Below are positions 1 through 11,960 of a DNA stretch of 64,000 bases, one piece after another (position 1 is the first letter of the stretch; the number at the start of each line of letters is the position of its first letter). The stretch comes from Rhodamnia argentea (lineage: Eukaryota; Streptophyta; Magnoliopsida; Myrtales; Myrtaceae): the NCBI RefSeq assembly GCF_020921035.1, contig NC_063157.1, forward strand, positions 23,949,015 through 24,013,014, read 5' to 3'. The notes below the pieces were generated by a model. That model was not told where the DNA came from, made no database searches, and was given only the letters and a program-made list of their open reading frames with translations. A program made the position numbers and the translations under genes.

Positions 1-569
1 CTTCCTGTCGCTATCGTACAACTGCTCGAGAGTTGACGTGGCCTAAGGGCCAAACTAGGGGAGTCCCCCCCCTCCTTCCCTTCCCAAAGGCTTTCCCCCA
101 ATTCGTTAACAAGTTGACCTTAGGATCAAATCAATCAGTCCCGTCGCCGTAAGCCACGTGCGTGATCTACGGAAAAATTATCAAAAAAATCATGCATCTA
201 TTATAACCATATCAAATCAAATTTCAAACTTTTCTTATTTATACCTATTCAATTTATCCAATCAATTTTAATCGGTTGGCGCCGATGTGGATACCTACAA
301 GTGCTGATATGATGCTGTCATGACAATTTTTAATTTATTTTCCCCCTTTTTTTCTCCTTCTTCCCTCCTCTAGATGATCATCGATTAGGCGATTGGTCAG
401 AGGAGAGGGCCAATAAGTGCATCCTAGCGCAGCGATGGCAAGACGAGGCTTGCCCAGCATTGGCGAGGGTGAGGTCTTAGCCATCGGAGGCCCTCTCTTC
501 TTCTTCTTCTTCCTCCTTCTCGGCTAGAGGAAGAAGGAAAAAATAATTTGAAAAAAATATTATAATAGT

Positions 570-740
570 ATTAAGAATTGTCACGTCAACTCTAGCCGGC
601 CAAGTTTGCTTGATGGACTGAACTGGCATAGATACAAAATATTTATAATTGGATTGACAAAAAGAATCAGGACTGAATTGACACATTTACAATAGTTTTA
701 GAATTTTTTTGATAATTTTTTTGTGTTTTTACGGATGTCG
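570..740. repeat. Dispersed repeat fragment (right-hand end of a TIR-type family)
   Basis: This stretch reads as a run of phrases such as 'actgaattgacaca', 'ttacaatagttttag' and a T-rich end. Closely similar phrases recur at about 44320-44480 and 57645-57840, so it is a dispersed non-coding repeat. Bases 1-570 hold low-complexity AT-rich and CT-rich sequence and no gene I can recognise. Family assignment is not possible by eye. Confidence 0.5.
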
Positions 741-764
741 ATTCGGTCCTAATCTTGTTAAGTT

Positions 765-1245
765 CGATCGATTTAGTCCTAAACATTTTGACGGTTCACT
801 AATGTAGTCCTTCCTTCCAAAAGCGATCGAAAATCATTGACGTGGATGCCAGCTGCGTTACGTGGTACCTTCGGTCTTGATGTGAACGGTTTGCGAGTTC
901 TCTTTTCGATTTTTTTGAAATTTTCGTGAACTTTCATATTTTCCTTCTTTTCTTTTTGGTTTTTTTTCCTTTTTATGCCGTTCACTTCTTGGAAGGGCCG
1001 GCAAGAATTGCCGGCGCCTACACACCGTCACCGGCCGCGACCCTCGCCCACGGCAGGGCGAGGGCTTCAAGAAAAGTAAATTTTAAAAATTTAAAAATAA
1101 AATAAATAAATCATCGACATCAAAACGTCGGTCGTGCCTCGGAGGACTTCCCAAAGGCCACACCAGTAATTCTCGATCAATATTGATCGAAAGAGCTACA
1201 TTGATAAACCGTCAAAAGGTTTAGAACTGAATTAATTACCGTAAA
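765..1245. repeat. Non-autonomous element with inverted ends
   Basis: The left end (about 775-812, with 'cctaaacattttgacggtt' and 'taatgtagtcc') is repeated as an imperfect reverse complement at about 1193-1235 ('gctacattgataaaccgtc', 'aaaggtttagaactg'). The middle is GC-rich on the left and AT-rich on the right and has no coding potential. The element at 42373-43066 has the same kind of ends, so both are probably members of one MITE-like DNA-transposon family. From 1246 to 1779 I see no feature other than the 3' flank of the neighbouring minus-strand gene. Confidence 0.5.
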
Positions 1246-1779
1246 ATATCGTCTCTATTTTGTGACTTAACTCCTGGACCAGCGTCGGAGATATTAAGAA
1301 TTTCACATCACAACCTATAGATTAAGGGGTGTTGGCAAATTCCGCGGCAATGCTTAAAAATCTGCAATGCACACTAGGAAATTTGTTGCAGATTCTTTTG
1401 TACTTTTGGTAAGAAAAAACAGAAAGTAGAAATTGTTTGTTTACTACTAATAGGTAAAAATCTAGTTTCTGCTGTCTGGTTTCATGGACAGGATCAGAGA
1501 TAGAGGCGAACGAAGCACAGTGAAAATGAGAGCCTCCTGCAGGAAGTCAATCTCTCCAATCATATGCCAAGATCAGCTGCAAGGGCCATTTCCATAAAAA
1601 AAACACTGGTAAAATCACAAAATTTACTTTAATTATGCAAACTGCAGAAGTTACAGCAACAACGTACGGGGAGAGTTACGCCAAGCATCAGCTAGCTCGG
1701 TGCCCTAACATTTCACAAAGAGACGACACCCATGGCCTCTTTCTAGCCTAAGTTCGATTATTCTGTTCGTTTCAGTGTT

Positions 1780-2824
1780 TCAGCGCCTCCTCGCCGCCGT
1801 TTCCCGCTGGGCGTTGAAGAAGACGGCGGCGACTGGAAGGCCGAGCTCGTTCTCGTCGGCGAACTTCCGGGTGTTGAAGCGTTCTCTCGAGGAAGGAGGC
1901 CTCACTGTTTCCCTGCGCTTCTGCTTGAAAAGGAGGAACACGAACCTGTGGATCCCTATGTTCGGCCTCGGCATTTCGTAGCCCATTGCTTCCTTCCCTG
2001 TTTATCACATGGAAAAAACCGAAGCAACTTTTGATTCATCGTATATCAATGCGTAATGCTCGCGCTCGGTAAGAGCGGACGCGGCGAGGGCTTACCAAAT
2101 GTGGCATCTGTAGTGCCGGGGATGTCCGTCACAATCCTGTCAGAAGTTCAAACAGTAGTTTACATCATATGATTCATAAGCCGATCATCAACTATATGTA
2201 ACGTTCTCTAACATTATGTCTTTCGACGTCAACAAGATTCAAAACCCCAAGGAAGTATGTCAAGAAGGGTTTCTCAGCGATCTGTGACTACCAGTTGAAC
2301 AGCGGGGGTTTTAGGAGAAGCAAAATATAACAAGGAACTCCTCTAATTTCAAATTTTTAGGTATTCTTTCGACAGCAACGCTAACTGTTTTCAATACCAG
2401 TGCAAGTGCTCTCTCAGATATGGATCGCTAGGTCCAGGAACATCAGGGTCTGTCATCACCTGCAAGGCATGATAAAAGTACTGGTTCATCAATTATCACG
2501 ACAACATGAATCACCAAATCAAGAAGATCAGAACCAGGCATATGACCCGAAAATAGAAAAGAAATAAAATAAAATTCACGGAAAAAAGCGTGATGAATCC
2601 GCGTATATGGAGCTATATACCAGAGTGAAAAAGGACCTCATGTCACCACCATGAACCTCAACTTTGGGCTTGGTGGTGACCCAAGAAGGGAAGAGTTCGT
2701 GGCCATTGAAGACCTGCTTGTTGGAGCAGTAAGCGACTGTCATTTTGACGCTCGGAGAGAAAGAGTCGATCACATCGCCAATGACTCTTCCCACAACAAG
2801 AGGGTTTGACGACATCTTCGCCAT
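1780..2824 (-). CDS. TFL1-like: TERMINAL FLOWER 1 / CENTRORADIALIS-like PEBP protein
   Basis: Four-exon PEBP gene on the minus strand. Exons are 2824-2621, 2459-2398, 2136-2096 and 1997-1780 (204, 62, 41 and 218 nt), the classic FT/TFL1 exon pattern, all with GT-AG introns. The product is 174 residues. It starts at the Met of MAKMSSNPL; an in-frame upstream Met lies within the untranslated leader. Diagnostic residues: His86 in REHLHW, the TFL1-type residue where FT has Tyr, plus [10 protein letters not shown], and GIHR and the [12 protein letters not shown] block near the C-terminus. Family members bind FD-type bZIP factors through 14-3-3 proteins and repress flowering, keeping meristems indeterminate. 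Two oddities are Glu141 where TFL1 has Asp144 and Trp48 in NGHELFPSW, where relatives usually have Ser. Exons are intact, so the gene looks functional. TFL1/CEN rather than BFT is favoured by the His. Confidence 0.95.
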
Positions 2825-2906
2825 AAATCTTCTTCTGATGCTGTTGGGTGTGATCTCTCTCTTTAGGGGGGCTTTTCGATGAACACTTTGGGAGAGAACT
2901 TGCCCA

Positions 2907-2914
2907 TATTTATA
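2907..2914 (-). promoter_or_regulatory. TATA box of the TFL1-like gene
   Basis: On the minus strand this reads TATAAATA, about 85 nt upstream of the chosen start codon. That would put transcription start near 2880 and give a leader of roughly 55 nt. The element is predicted from sequence and position only. Between 2936 and 3446 I see no gene. Confidence 0.5.
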
Positions 2915-3446
2915 GTATGTTTTGAGGAGGAGCAATGTGGCTTTGCCTTGGAAAAAAGTTCAGAAAGAGAGCATGACAATTCAGAAAAATAAGAAAAATA
3001 AAAGATTCTAAGCTAGCATTATGCCACAGGTGATCTAGGACTGCATTGGCTCTGCATCAAAACTCAGGGATGAAACCTACCTCTGGTTCAATTGTTGCAT
3101 GATGACCCATATGCTTAATAGCTTTTTTTTGGACTTCAAGTGTGGTGAAATCCGCATAGTAATTTATGTGAGATTCAAACTGTCTTTCTCTGCGCTCTTA
3201 TTTGTTCTCTGATAAGTTTAAACTCCATTCTATGAGTGCCCCATCAGATCAGGAATAAGATGGTGACTGATTAAACTTAATGAGTGCCCTAGGAACTCAT
3301 TAGATATATAAAGCTATTATCCCTATCTACACAAAGTCACGTAACCTATAAATAAAAGTTATGGACTATGTTTGATGCATATAATTTATTGTTACATTTT
3401 CTAGCCACTCAAGGGTCATTTTTATTATTATTTTGATTATTGTCTA

Positions 3447-3668
3447 GGGCACGCATGGCAACACTGCTACTCTCGAAATCAACTTCTGATCGGAAATTTA
3501 TTTTTCTACTTTTGAAAAAAAGTAATTTATTTTTACTTCTTAGGTGGTTCCAAAACTACTTCTGGAGCAAAGAAATAGAAAAATAATGTTGCATAACCAA
3601 ACGGATTTTTGCTCCAAAAGCACTTCTGAAAAAGAAATTCTCTTGCAAAAGTGTTGTCATGTGCGCCC
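3447..3668. mobile_element. Short MITE with inverted ends GGGCACGCATGGCAACAC
   Basis: The left end 'gggcacgcatggcaacact' is mirrored by the right end 'agtgttgtcatgtgcgccc'. Flanking triplets are cta on the left and tta on the right, suggesting a decayed 3 bp target duplication. The interior repeats phrases about 'cttctgg...' also found in the larger copies at 27470-28168 and 28937-29779, of which this is a roughly 222 bp deletion derivative. It has no coding capacity. The short TSD and GGGC start hint at the PIF/Harbinger superfamily, but this is not certain. Confidence 0.65.
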
Positions 3669-3761
3669 TTAGATTTCCGACGGTTTCCTTCTTTGGTTTT
3701 CAATTGTTTAAATCTTTCATTCTTCTATTCTCTATGCTAGATAGAGTTGTACTCACAGGTA

Positions 3762-4240
3762 GGGGTGAGAAACTGGGCCGATCTAACCAAGGAATCGAAC
3801 CGAACCAACACATTCACATGGGGACTGTTCCAATTCTTGGTTCAAAACGCAGTATTGGCCTTGATAGGTTTGGTTTTTGGTTCTATACCGTGAACCGGTC
3901 TGTTTTACCCTTAAATCTAGAATTGAAAACTTGTAAGGCCACTACTAGGGTAGAACCTGGAAGAAAACCCATTTTGAAACCGATTTATCCCTAACTTTGA
4001 ATAAGTTCTTTTTACACTTTTTTTAAAAACATAAAATATTTATTGATATTGAATATGTTTGACATATTATCCTCAAGCATAAAAAATTACATTCATTATA
4101 TGCGGCGGGTTCAACGGTCAATAGGACCGGTTCCCTATTGCAAAAACTGGGAACTAACCCTAACTAGGTAAGTTCGAGGTTTCGGATCCGGAACCTACTC
4201 ACTTTGGAACCGACTACCCATTTCATTTTTACAGGATCAG
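3762..4240. repeat. Probable old interspersed repeat
   Basis: Starts with 'taggggtgag' and is rich in short direct and inverted phrases such as 'gaaccggt', 'ggaaccg' and 'cgaaccgaacc'. This is a composition I associate with degenerate plant DNA-transposon derivatives. I cannot define its ends or superfamily. Confidence 0.25.
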
Positions 4241-6934
4241 GTAGATGCCTAAGCTCTACTCGGCACGGGTCTCACGTGCGGCTGGGGTTACATGATTCGA
4301 GGGCAAAAGCCCACCTTGGTCTCATTTTCTGCCTTTTCCTTTTGTTACAATAATGCGAAGACATAAAGGCCTCGTGGGCGTTCATGCTCGGACATCCTCG
4401 AGCTAGTTGGGAAGGTCTCAAGGGCCTTTTGCATATAAGGCAACAAAAGCAGGAACCCCAATTGCAATTGGTGACCTTGGAACCTTCCCAATTCTCCAAT
4501 CTTTCTATTCACCATCAAGCCTTATTGATAGAAATAATTCCTTTATGTTGATTATATAATTAGGGGGAAAGAGAGAGGTGGGAACATAAAGATGCTCCAC
4601 CGCAAAAGGCTCCAAAGACTGCTAAGTCGTCAGATGTCATGTCAAGCTTAAAGCCGGATGATTCAGCCCCACATTGGAAACGAAGAGGGAGTGGGGTTGC
4701 CCGATTTGGAGGCTATAAAGCCATCCTCTTCTCCCATATTCCACTTGGGGATTACATATGACAATAGGAGGGACTCATGGAATTCCAACAATACCTTTGT
4801 TGGGTTTTTAATAGGTGGTTTCCATGATTCTCGAGAAACCGATTCGAGTTGTTGTAACTCGCCATACTTTAGTCATTTCATCGTTATTTCTGTATAAAAA
4901 TGGTACCACACGCCAATACTCTGAAAGCGTTTAATAAACGACTGAGGTTTATTTGGGTGTGATCAATGGTTACGGATCTAGTAAGGAATGTTTCTCTAAG
5001 GATTGTAGAAACCTTTTTTTTTTCCTTATTAATTAGGGGTTATTTGTTTAAGATTCGGCGATAAGAAAAGGCACTTTTCCGTCTTCTTGCCAAAATACAA
5101 CATACTATTTAATTTAGAAAAAACCTGAAAAGATTACTAGTGAGTTTTACTTTCACGATATTTGTATATTGAACGAGTTTCAAGTGCTTTGTATTTGAAA
5201 AAAGTCAAAATGCGCAAGTCGCGAAAATTTGTATTAAGCACAATGAAAAAATTATGAATGTTTAAGTCCAGATAGCCTCTAAGCCATCATTTTTTTTTCT
5301 CAATTTTGCCATGAGATTTCACATAGTTTAGAAGTCCGAGGCAAGAATTGTTAGGTGTTTTGATTGAGGACTTTGGTGGGAAACAGAATTAGCAATTAGG
5401 CTCCAAATTTTTGACACATCAAAAGTAATTTTGTATAGTAATTTTATCATGGGACATCAAATATCCACAGAAATTAGACAATCAGTGATGAGAACTTTCG
5501 AAATTCAAAAATAAAGTTAACCGAGATGTGTATATCGGACCGCTGTCATCGAACGATTCTACTGCATCGACTATGCAACATAATGCGTCAGATACTTTCT
5601 TGTGATTTATAGGTTTGTGGAGGAAAAGTGAAAATACATAAATTGTATAACGAAAATATAGAGTGAAACGCCAGGACTTGGGGTTGAGAATTTAGACAAT
5701 GTGGGCTTGGGAGAGCCTGGTCAGCATGCTAGCTGAGCCCAAGAACCCATTGGGAGAGTTTGGGCTCGTATATAACACGAGCCTCGATCCAATGGAACCG
5801 GGCCTTGTTGACGCTCTATGCACCCAATGCCACGTCACCGCCGACCGAGTCGATCCCCGGATACAATCTTATACGAAATTGCCACCTTTTTATTTGAATA
5901 ACCTACGGCTACATGTGGTAGTCCGGATAACTAACTTGAATATAATTTGATAGTATATGATATGAAATCTATTTATTTTGTTGTATCTTATTCGCTTTTG
6001 GTGAATCACAATATTAAAGTCGAATATTTTCATGTCATATCTTGCCCATTATTGCATATCAATATAAATGAACCTAAAAATTGCACGAACGGTGAATGCG
6101 TTTCAAAATTGTTAAGTTATCGCAGAGTTGGCGTGGTAATTTCCGCACATGTAAACATATGAGAGTAATTGTCTTAAAGTGATAGTAGGTAATACTGTCT
6201 TGGTTAACAACTTAATCGGAGAAAAATGAGGACAATGGTCAAAATAATGTCGCAATATGATACAATAGTTAGTGAACACAAGATGTTATTACTTGATAAT
6301 AGCTAGCACGTTTTTAGAAATGTCGACAACGTTTATAGGAAAGTTAACGTTGGTATGTAAATTAAAGAAATGTTTGTTACTTGAGACCGGTCGACAACTC
6401 AATTGGGAAAAAGTCGGTTGGTCACTCATATTATTGTTCATGATCTGCGATAAAAGTTGATAAATTTAAACATTGGTAAGTCATACAGACAAAAATAAAC
6501 AGAGTTATTACAAAATTCAATAGTTTACAATACACATGTTCGTAAGTAATCCAGAAAAAAGTAGCCGAGTCATTCAAATTAACAGGAGCGACATAGTACC
6601 ATAATTGGTAAATTCAAGACGGTCGTTAGTTATACAATTGAAGTTACTTTGGCAATGGAAAAGATGAAAATTGGGGGACAATGAAGATTGGTAAGAGAAA
6701 ATTGGTCGGTAACTAAATGAAAAAAAAAATGTCTCGGAAAAGTTAGGATTTTACAAATATTAAATAGCTAAACAATTACCGATAACTGATTGGTAATTAG
6801 TAAAAAATCGATAAATCATTGTGATTAAGATCAGCAATTCGATATAAGGGTTGATAAATTTAGAATACAGTACTACGAAATTATCGGAGAAATGAGCATC
6901 AAGTAAAAAAAAAAAAATTAGCACCAAAAGCTGG
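4241..6934. other. Intergenic region, no recognisable gene
   Basis: AT-rich sequence with no open frame showing recognisable protein similarity. Around 4500-5000 there are repeat-like phrases, including a CCCCACATTGG motif followed by a TATAAAG. From 5000 to 6934 I see only AT-rich unique-looking DNA. Confidence 0.5.
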
Positions 6935-7575
6935 CTACATTAGAAAATTGAGTTAATGCCGCGAAAAACTCCCAAATTGGTACATATGTGATAAATTTAT
7001 TCTAAATTATTTGTTTGACCACAATAAATCCCAAATTGGTAAACCCGTGATAAATTTATTCCAAACCATTTTTTTTATCACAAAAAACTCCAAACCGGTA
7101 CAACTGTAATAAATTTATTACAAAATAATTTTTTTAATATTTAAAAAATCTCAAACTAGTATATCTGTGACAAATTTACCATTCGTTAGTTTTCGTCAAA
7201 TTGAATTAATACCACAAAAAATCCCAAACTAGTACAAATGTGACAAGTAAAAGGGTTTTAAAAACCTTAAATTAGTATACCTGTCAATTACCGGTGTCAT
7301 ACAACTCAACAGTATGACAATAAAATTTAATGAAAACTATCGGTGGATAAATTTATCATAAATGTACCAATTTGATATTTTTGGTGGTAAACAAAATTAA
7401 TTTGGAGTAAATTATTATAGGTGTACCGATTTGAGTTTTTTTCGTTAAAAAAATAATTTAAAATAAATTTATCATAAACATATCAATTTAAATTTTTTTA
7501 TGATTAAAAATTTAGTTTGAATAAATTTATTATAATTATAATAATTTAAGATTTTTCGTGATATTTAACACCAAT
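6935..7575. repeat. Inverted repeat made of about 60 bp tandem units
   Basis: Bases 6955-7260 carry about five units spaced close to 60 bp, each with a phrase like 'cccaaattggtac...gtgataaatttatt' (seen near 6970, 7031, 7090, 7150 and 7216). From about 7330 to 7560 the same units run in the opposite orientation ('ataaatttatcataaatgtaccaattt...'). The outer ends ('ttaatgccgcgaaaaactcc' and 'agatttttcgtgatatttaac') are mirror images. The whole could fold into a long hairpin. Partial copies occur at 11330-11515 and 20845-20995. Confidence 0.7.
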
Positions 7576-8076
7576 TTCCTACCGAGCAAATGTTAGGTGC
7601 AGCCGGTTCACGTGAGTGTGAACCGCATTCGCCGTTAGACGCGAGCAAGATTTCTCCCACGAACCCCTACCCCGTTGCCCTGCTGCTAAACTGGTTCGGT
7701 GAAGAAGGGAAGGTCGAACCCCCACACTTCGCCCGGTACAACCGAGAGTCAAAGTTCTGCACAGCTGATTTCTTCTTGACACACCCGTTGGAAGATGCTA
7801 CACCGAGGTCCCTACGATGGTTCCGAACCCCGTATTGGCGACATACAGACAGGACCCAGGTCAGTTCCTCCTTCACCTCACCTTCAAATCACATGTCCAC
7901 TGGTCAAAGGTTGTCTCCAATGTGGCTGAGCTCGAGACAGGGAGAATCAAACACACTGTATCTTCTTCTGCAGTGCCCACATCTTGCTACAAAATGGTAT
8001 CTTGATGCTCTTCTCTGACGGGTCTGTTTTCTCCATGTTCCCATTTCTTGGGTGAAAGCGAAATTGGTCGGAGAGG
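7576..8076 (+). other. Upstream region of the first hydrolase gene
   Basis: Bounded by the inverted repeat on the left and the hydrolase start codon on the right. It is GC-richer than the DNA to its left and probably contains promoter and leader. An open frame covers 7590-8018, but its translation resembles no family I know and it lacks a clear gene structure. No convincing TATA box was found. Confidence 0.3.
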
Positions 8077-10708
8077 ATGCTCGCTGTAGTGGCAGCCGTT
8101 GTGGTGGTGGGTGTGTTCGCTTATGGGTACAAGAGCGTGAGGCCTCCTCCTCCTAGAATCTGTGGGTCGCCGAGTGGCCCTCCGGTGACGTCGCCCAGGA
8201 TCAAGCTCGGCGATGGCAGGCACTTGGCCTACAGAGAGAGAGGTGTGGCCAAGGAGAGGGCCAAGTACAAGGTGGTCTTGGTTCATGGGTTCGACAGCTC
8301 CAAGGACTTTTACGTGCCATTGTCTCAAGTAAGGTTCTCTCTGCTTCTGTCAAAAGCTAGTTCATACACGAGTTCGTTTGTCTGAAGTTGCTAGCCTTTT
8401 AAGAAATGGCATGTGAAGCTGAGTCTAGAGTGAAATGGCCGAGACATGTTGCTGTAGTGTTCGAGATGCTAAAAGGTTGGAGCTTGGGATCAATTAGCTG
8501 TGTGTATCTGAGTAGTTTGGAAGATGAGGGAAAACTGATGAATAATTTCGTGGTTGGGGGATTTGAGTTGAGAGATGGCTTTATGCTGGTGAGGCTAACG
8601 GCATCATCTGACCTTGGGGAAATGGCTTAGTGTTTCATTACATAAATCCAGAACAGCCGATGCTTTCCATATCTTGTCATTTAGACATCATTGGTGCATG
8701 CTCCATTAAAAGCGCCTCTATATGCTACGCTGCGCTCTATTCTGATGGTATTTGGCTTTCAATTGTAATGGCAAAAGGACTGATGAGAAGGTTGGGTACA
8801 GTGTAAAATAGTTATCAGGAGAAACATTCTGTTCAACTGATCTGGGAATGTTCCATCCCATTTTGTTCAACTGTTGTTGGGGATCTCGTATTTGTGATGT
8901 TTGGATTTCTTATATGATGGTTACGTGCACTATCTCCCAAGTCATTATTTTAAAGCTCTCGATTGGCCATAAAGATGTACTTCACGTCATTAGTTCTGTC
9001 TCTAAAGCTGAAGTCCCACATGAAGAATTAGTACCTTTCCTAATAGGAGGTTAGAGCAATGCTATTACATCATGTCCAATTACGTCTCATGTTGAGTCTT
9101 TTATGCCATGTAAGTGATGAAAGATTTTGGTGTGGCCATGCAGGAAGTGATGGAGGAGCTGGGTGTGTATATCCTGACATTTGATCGACCTGGTTATGGA
9201 GAAAGTGATCCAAATCCTAAACGCTCCGTGAAGAGTGAAGCATTCGATGTCCAAGAATTGGCTGACAAATTGGGTCTTGGAACCAAGTTCTACCTGATGG
9301 GGGCATCCCTCGGTACACATGTCATTTGGTCTTGCTTGAAGTACATTCCACACAGGCATGTTGTTCTTTTCTGTCTTACATTCGCAGCGTATATTATTGT
9401 ATGTTCGCATCAGCCATTATTTAGCTTGGAGGGGACACTAAACATGCCATGTAGTTGGTTCATTGTGGATTATCTTTTCGTTATCTGCACACAAGTATGA
9501 ACTTCCCCGACACACCAAATTGTCCTCGATAGCTGATTAATGTCTGACCTTCGTCAACTGGTTATATGATGTCTTTGCTGGGAAGTGTTAGTTCAATAGG
9601 CTCTGCAGGTACCAAAATCCTCTTGCTGATCGTTTTGGGAATCTAACATTGCTCGAGAGAATTTGTTATTTTTGAAGTGCGCGTGACAAGTCCCTAGAAA
9701 TAGCTTCACAAAGAACACTTTAGGAGATTCTTAGACAGGCTTGTTTTCAAGAATATTTCACAAAAGTATGCGAAGAAAATTGAACAAGCAGGTATTTGCT
9801 GAATTTCTATTTCTAAAGATATGTTTTGCTTGAATTTGGAGTGAAGCTTGGGTCGCATTTCTTGTTGATGTGGCCTTCTTTAGAACTTGCCCACAAAGTT
9901 CCATTAATTGCAGCTCCCTGGATTAGCATGATGCTTAAACTGTCAAAATGACCTCTTCTTGTCACTCATTATATTGAACCATAAACGCAGGCTGTCCGGT
10001 GTAACTCTTATAGTTCCGGTGATCAATTTCTGGTGGCCTTCTTTCCCTCCAGATTTGGTCCACGAGGTTTACAAGAAACAGCTCAAGAGGGACCAGTGGA
10101 AGCTCTGGATCGCGCACCACACCCCGGGACTAGTGTACTGGTGGATGACTCAGAAGTTGTTCCCCTATTCCTCCATCATGCAGAGACATCCAATTCTGTT
10201 TAACGAGCGAGATCTCGCAACAATACAGGCCATGTCGAAAGTACCGAATCCACATGAGGTTATATTCTTTCCTTTGTTTGCACCAGCATGTCATTTTAAT
10301 GTTTTAAGGCCATGTCAAAGGTAACAAAAATTTGATGGTTACTAAGAATATTTGTCTACGAACTCGGTGGATGATTTGAAAACGGTCTTGCTTTTGTTGC
10401 AGCACAAGATTCGACAACAAGGCGACTATGAGTCCCTGCACCGAGACATTAAAGTGCACTTTGGCAACTGGGAGTTCGACCCAATGGGGCTGACGAATCC
10501 GTTCCCTCATAACGAGGGCTCTGTTTACCTGTGGCAAGGCCACAATGACAAGCTTGTCTCGTTCGAGCTGCAGAGGTATGTCGCGAAGAAGCTGCCCTGG
10601 ATCAAGTACCACGAAGTCGCCGACGGGGGCCATCTGATGATTCACGAAGCCGGCTTATGCGAAGCCATGTTTAGGGAGCTTTTGCTTGGAGAAGAACCAT
10701 CCTTTTGA
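8077..10708 (+). CDS. Alpha/beta hydrolase, membrane-anchored (paralogue A)
   Basis: Four exons: 8077-8328, 9144-9355, 9991-10258 and 10403-10708, giving 345 residues. Residues 2-18 (LAVVAAVVVVGVFAYGY) form a likely N-terminal membrane anchor. The fold signature follows: HGF oxyanion region around residue 70, the nucleophile elbow GASLG with Ser139, acid Asp293 (GHNDK) and His321 (DGGH), so the catalytic triad is complete. The family is plant alpha/beta hydrolase superfamily proteins of unknown substrate. Intron 2 is unusual: reading frame and alignment with paralogue B require the donor to be GC (9356-9357), since no in-phase GT exists nearby. Paralogue B (23516-25414) has the same exon boundaries. 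The start is the first Met in frame before the anchor. Confidence 0.9.
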
Positions 10709-11329
10709 GTTATGAACAAACTGCAAACTCAGTCGCATTGCTGCATGGTCCTGTCTTTGTTCTTGTTTCAAGTTCGTGCACGGAACGTAGTGAACCGCCG
10801 AAGCCACGGCTCGACTCGAGAACCCGTTTCTGATGCTTGACCCTGAGTTTTGTTCCAAGAATGCCCATCTCCTTTGTGTATCTTACTTGAGTTTTAATGT
10901 TCTGCCAAGTATGAATGATGAATCACCAGCCATGAAACTTCATTAGTTTCCAATCTTTCTAAATGCCTTATTAGCCTGAGAGCTCGCTTTGAAAAGTCAG
11001 CGGCCATAATCTATCATTGGCTTATCAACTTTGCTTTCAATGTCTCGCGTGCCGAACGACATCTTTCCCCATTTATAAGTCACAGAAACGTATTGTCGTC
11101 CACTTCCTCTGTCCTCTTCCCTGTCATAATGCAAACTTTTTCCTTCCGTGGTCATCAAATTGAAAACCTCAGCAAGCGATTTTCAGACTACCTAAGGTTT
11201 CAGTTTCCGACAACAGGCATGGTTGGCAAATGCTTAGATGCTAATAACAGAAACTGTGCTCCAATATTTTTTCCTGTTATAATGCAAACTTCTTAGTCTT
11301 TCTCACTCAATATCAGAAAATTGCCAAAA
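10709..11329. other. 3' flank of hydrolase A, no gene
   Basis: Contains the untranslated 3' end of the hydrolase and unique-looking intergenic DNA. A short duplicated phrase, 'cctgtcataatgcaaactt' near 11120 and 'cctgttataatgcaaactt' near 11273, is the only structure I notice. Confidence 0.4.
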
Positions 11330-11515
11330 AAACAAGGGTCAATACTAGGAAAAACTTCAAAATGATATATATGTGATAAATTTAGCTCAAATTAATTTTT
11401 TGACCATCAAAAATCTCAAAATCGGTACACTTGTGATAAATTTACCTTTCGTTGGTTTATGTTAAATGGGGTTAATATCACCAAAAACCTCAAATTGGTA
11501 CACTTGTAATAAATA
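11330..11515. repeat. Partial copy of the 60 bp-unit repeat
   Basis: Phrases 'gtgataaatttagctc', 'ctcaaaatcggtacacttg' and 'ctcaaattggtacacttgt' match the units of the inverted repeat at 6935-7575, in the orientation of its left arm. Roughly three units are present. No coding content. Confidence 0.6.
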
Positions 11516-11880
11516 GAGGGTAAAATCCAAAACCAATACCAGGAAGGAAGCAAAGACAAGCGTGAACCTAAATATGATATGCTATCCCCAATTCCGGGCT
11601 CTCATGGCCGATTCCAGGGGACTGCCTTTTAGATTCCATACTCAATCTTGAAGCTCAACCTTTAATATGCTAGTTATTTCTGATCCACAAGTTCCACTAA
11701 GTGATGAGTAGATAGTATCTTGAACTACACCATACTACCAAATTAACAAAAGTATTCTAGTCGAGGAACCATACTTGGATAAGAAGAGGAGAAAGAATTT
11801 AGTAAGCCATGAAGATAATAAACACACGCGATTTTCTTAGAAGAAGGCTCTCTATATCTTTCAAGACATGATACAAAGGG

Positions 11881-11960
11881 CCTTATATAGGCAACACAAA
11901 TAGAAAAAGGACAAAACACATTGGATTTGTAGATCCGACAACGATCTTGGTGAACACGTG
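11881..11960 (-). promoter_or_regulatory. Pararetroviral promoter-like region
   Basis: On the minus strand GCCTATATAAGG (11892-11881) resembles the TATA region of caulimovirid full-length transcript promoters. It is followed by a pyrimidine-poor leader containing GAGAGCC. A G-box, CACGTG, lies upstream at 11955-11960. The location, after the polymerase region, matches a circular genome with its promoter downstream of the last gene. Activity is unknown. Confidence 0.4.

Noticed and set aside
4665..4725. snRNA-type promoter (USE-like CCCCACATTGG plus TATAAAG)
   Set aside because: The USE match is imperfect, spacing to the TATA is longer than usual, and no snRNA sequence follows.
7590..8018. 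142-codon open frame upstream of hydrolase A
   Set aside because: Translation resembles no family I know and overlaps the likely promoter and leader; no exon structure supports it.
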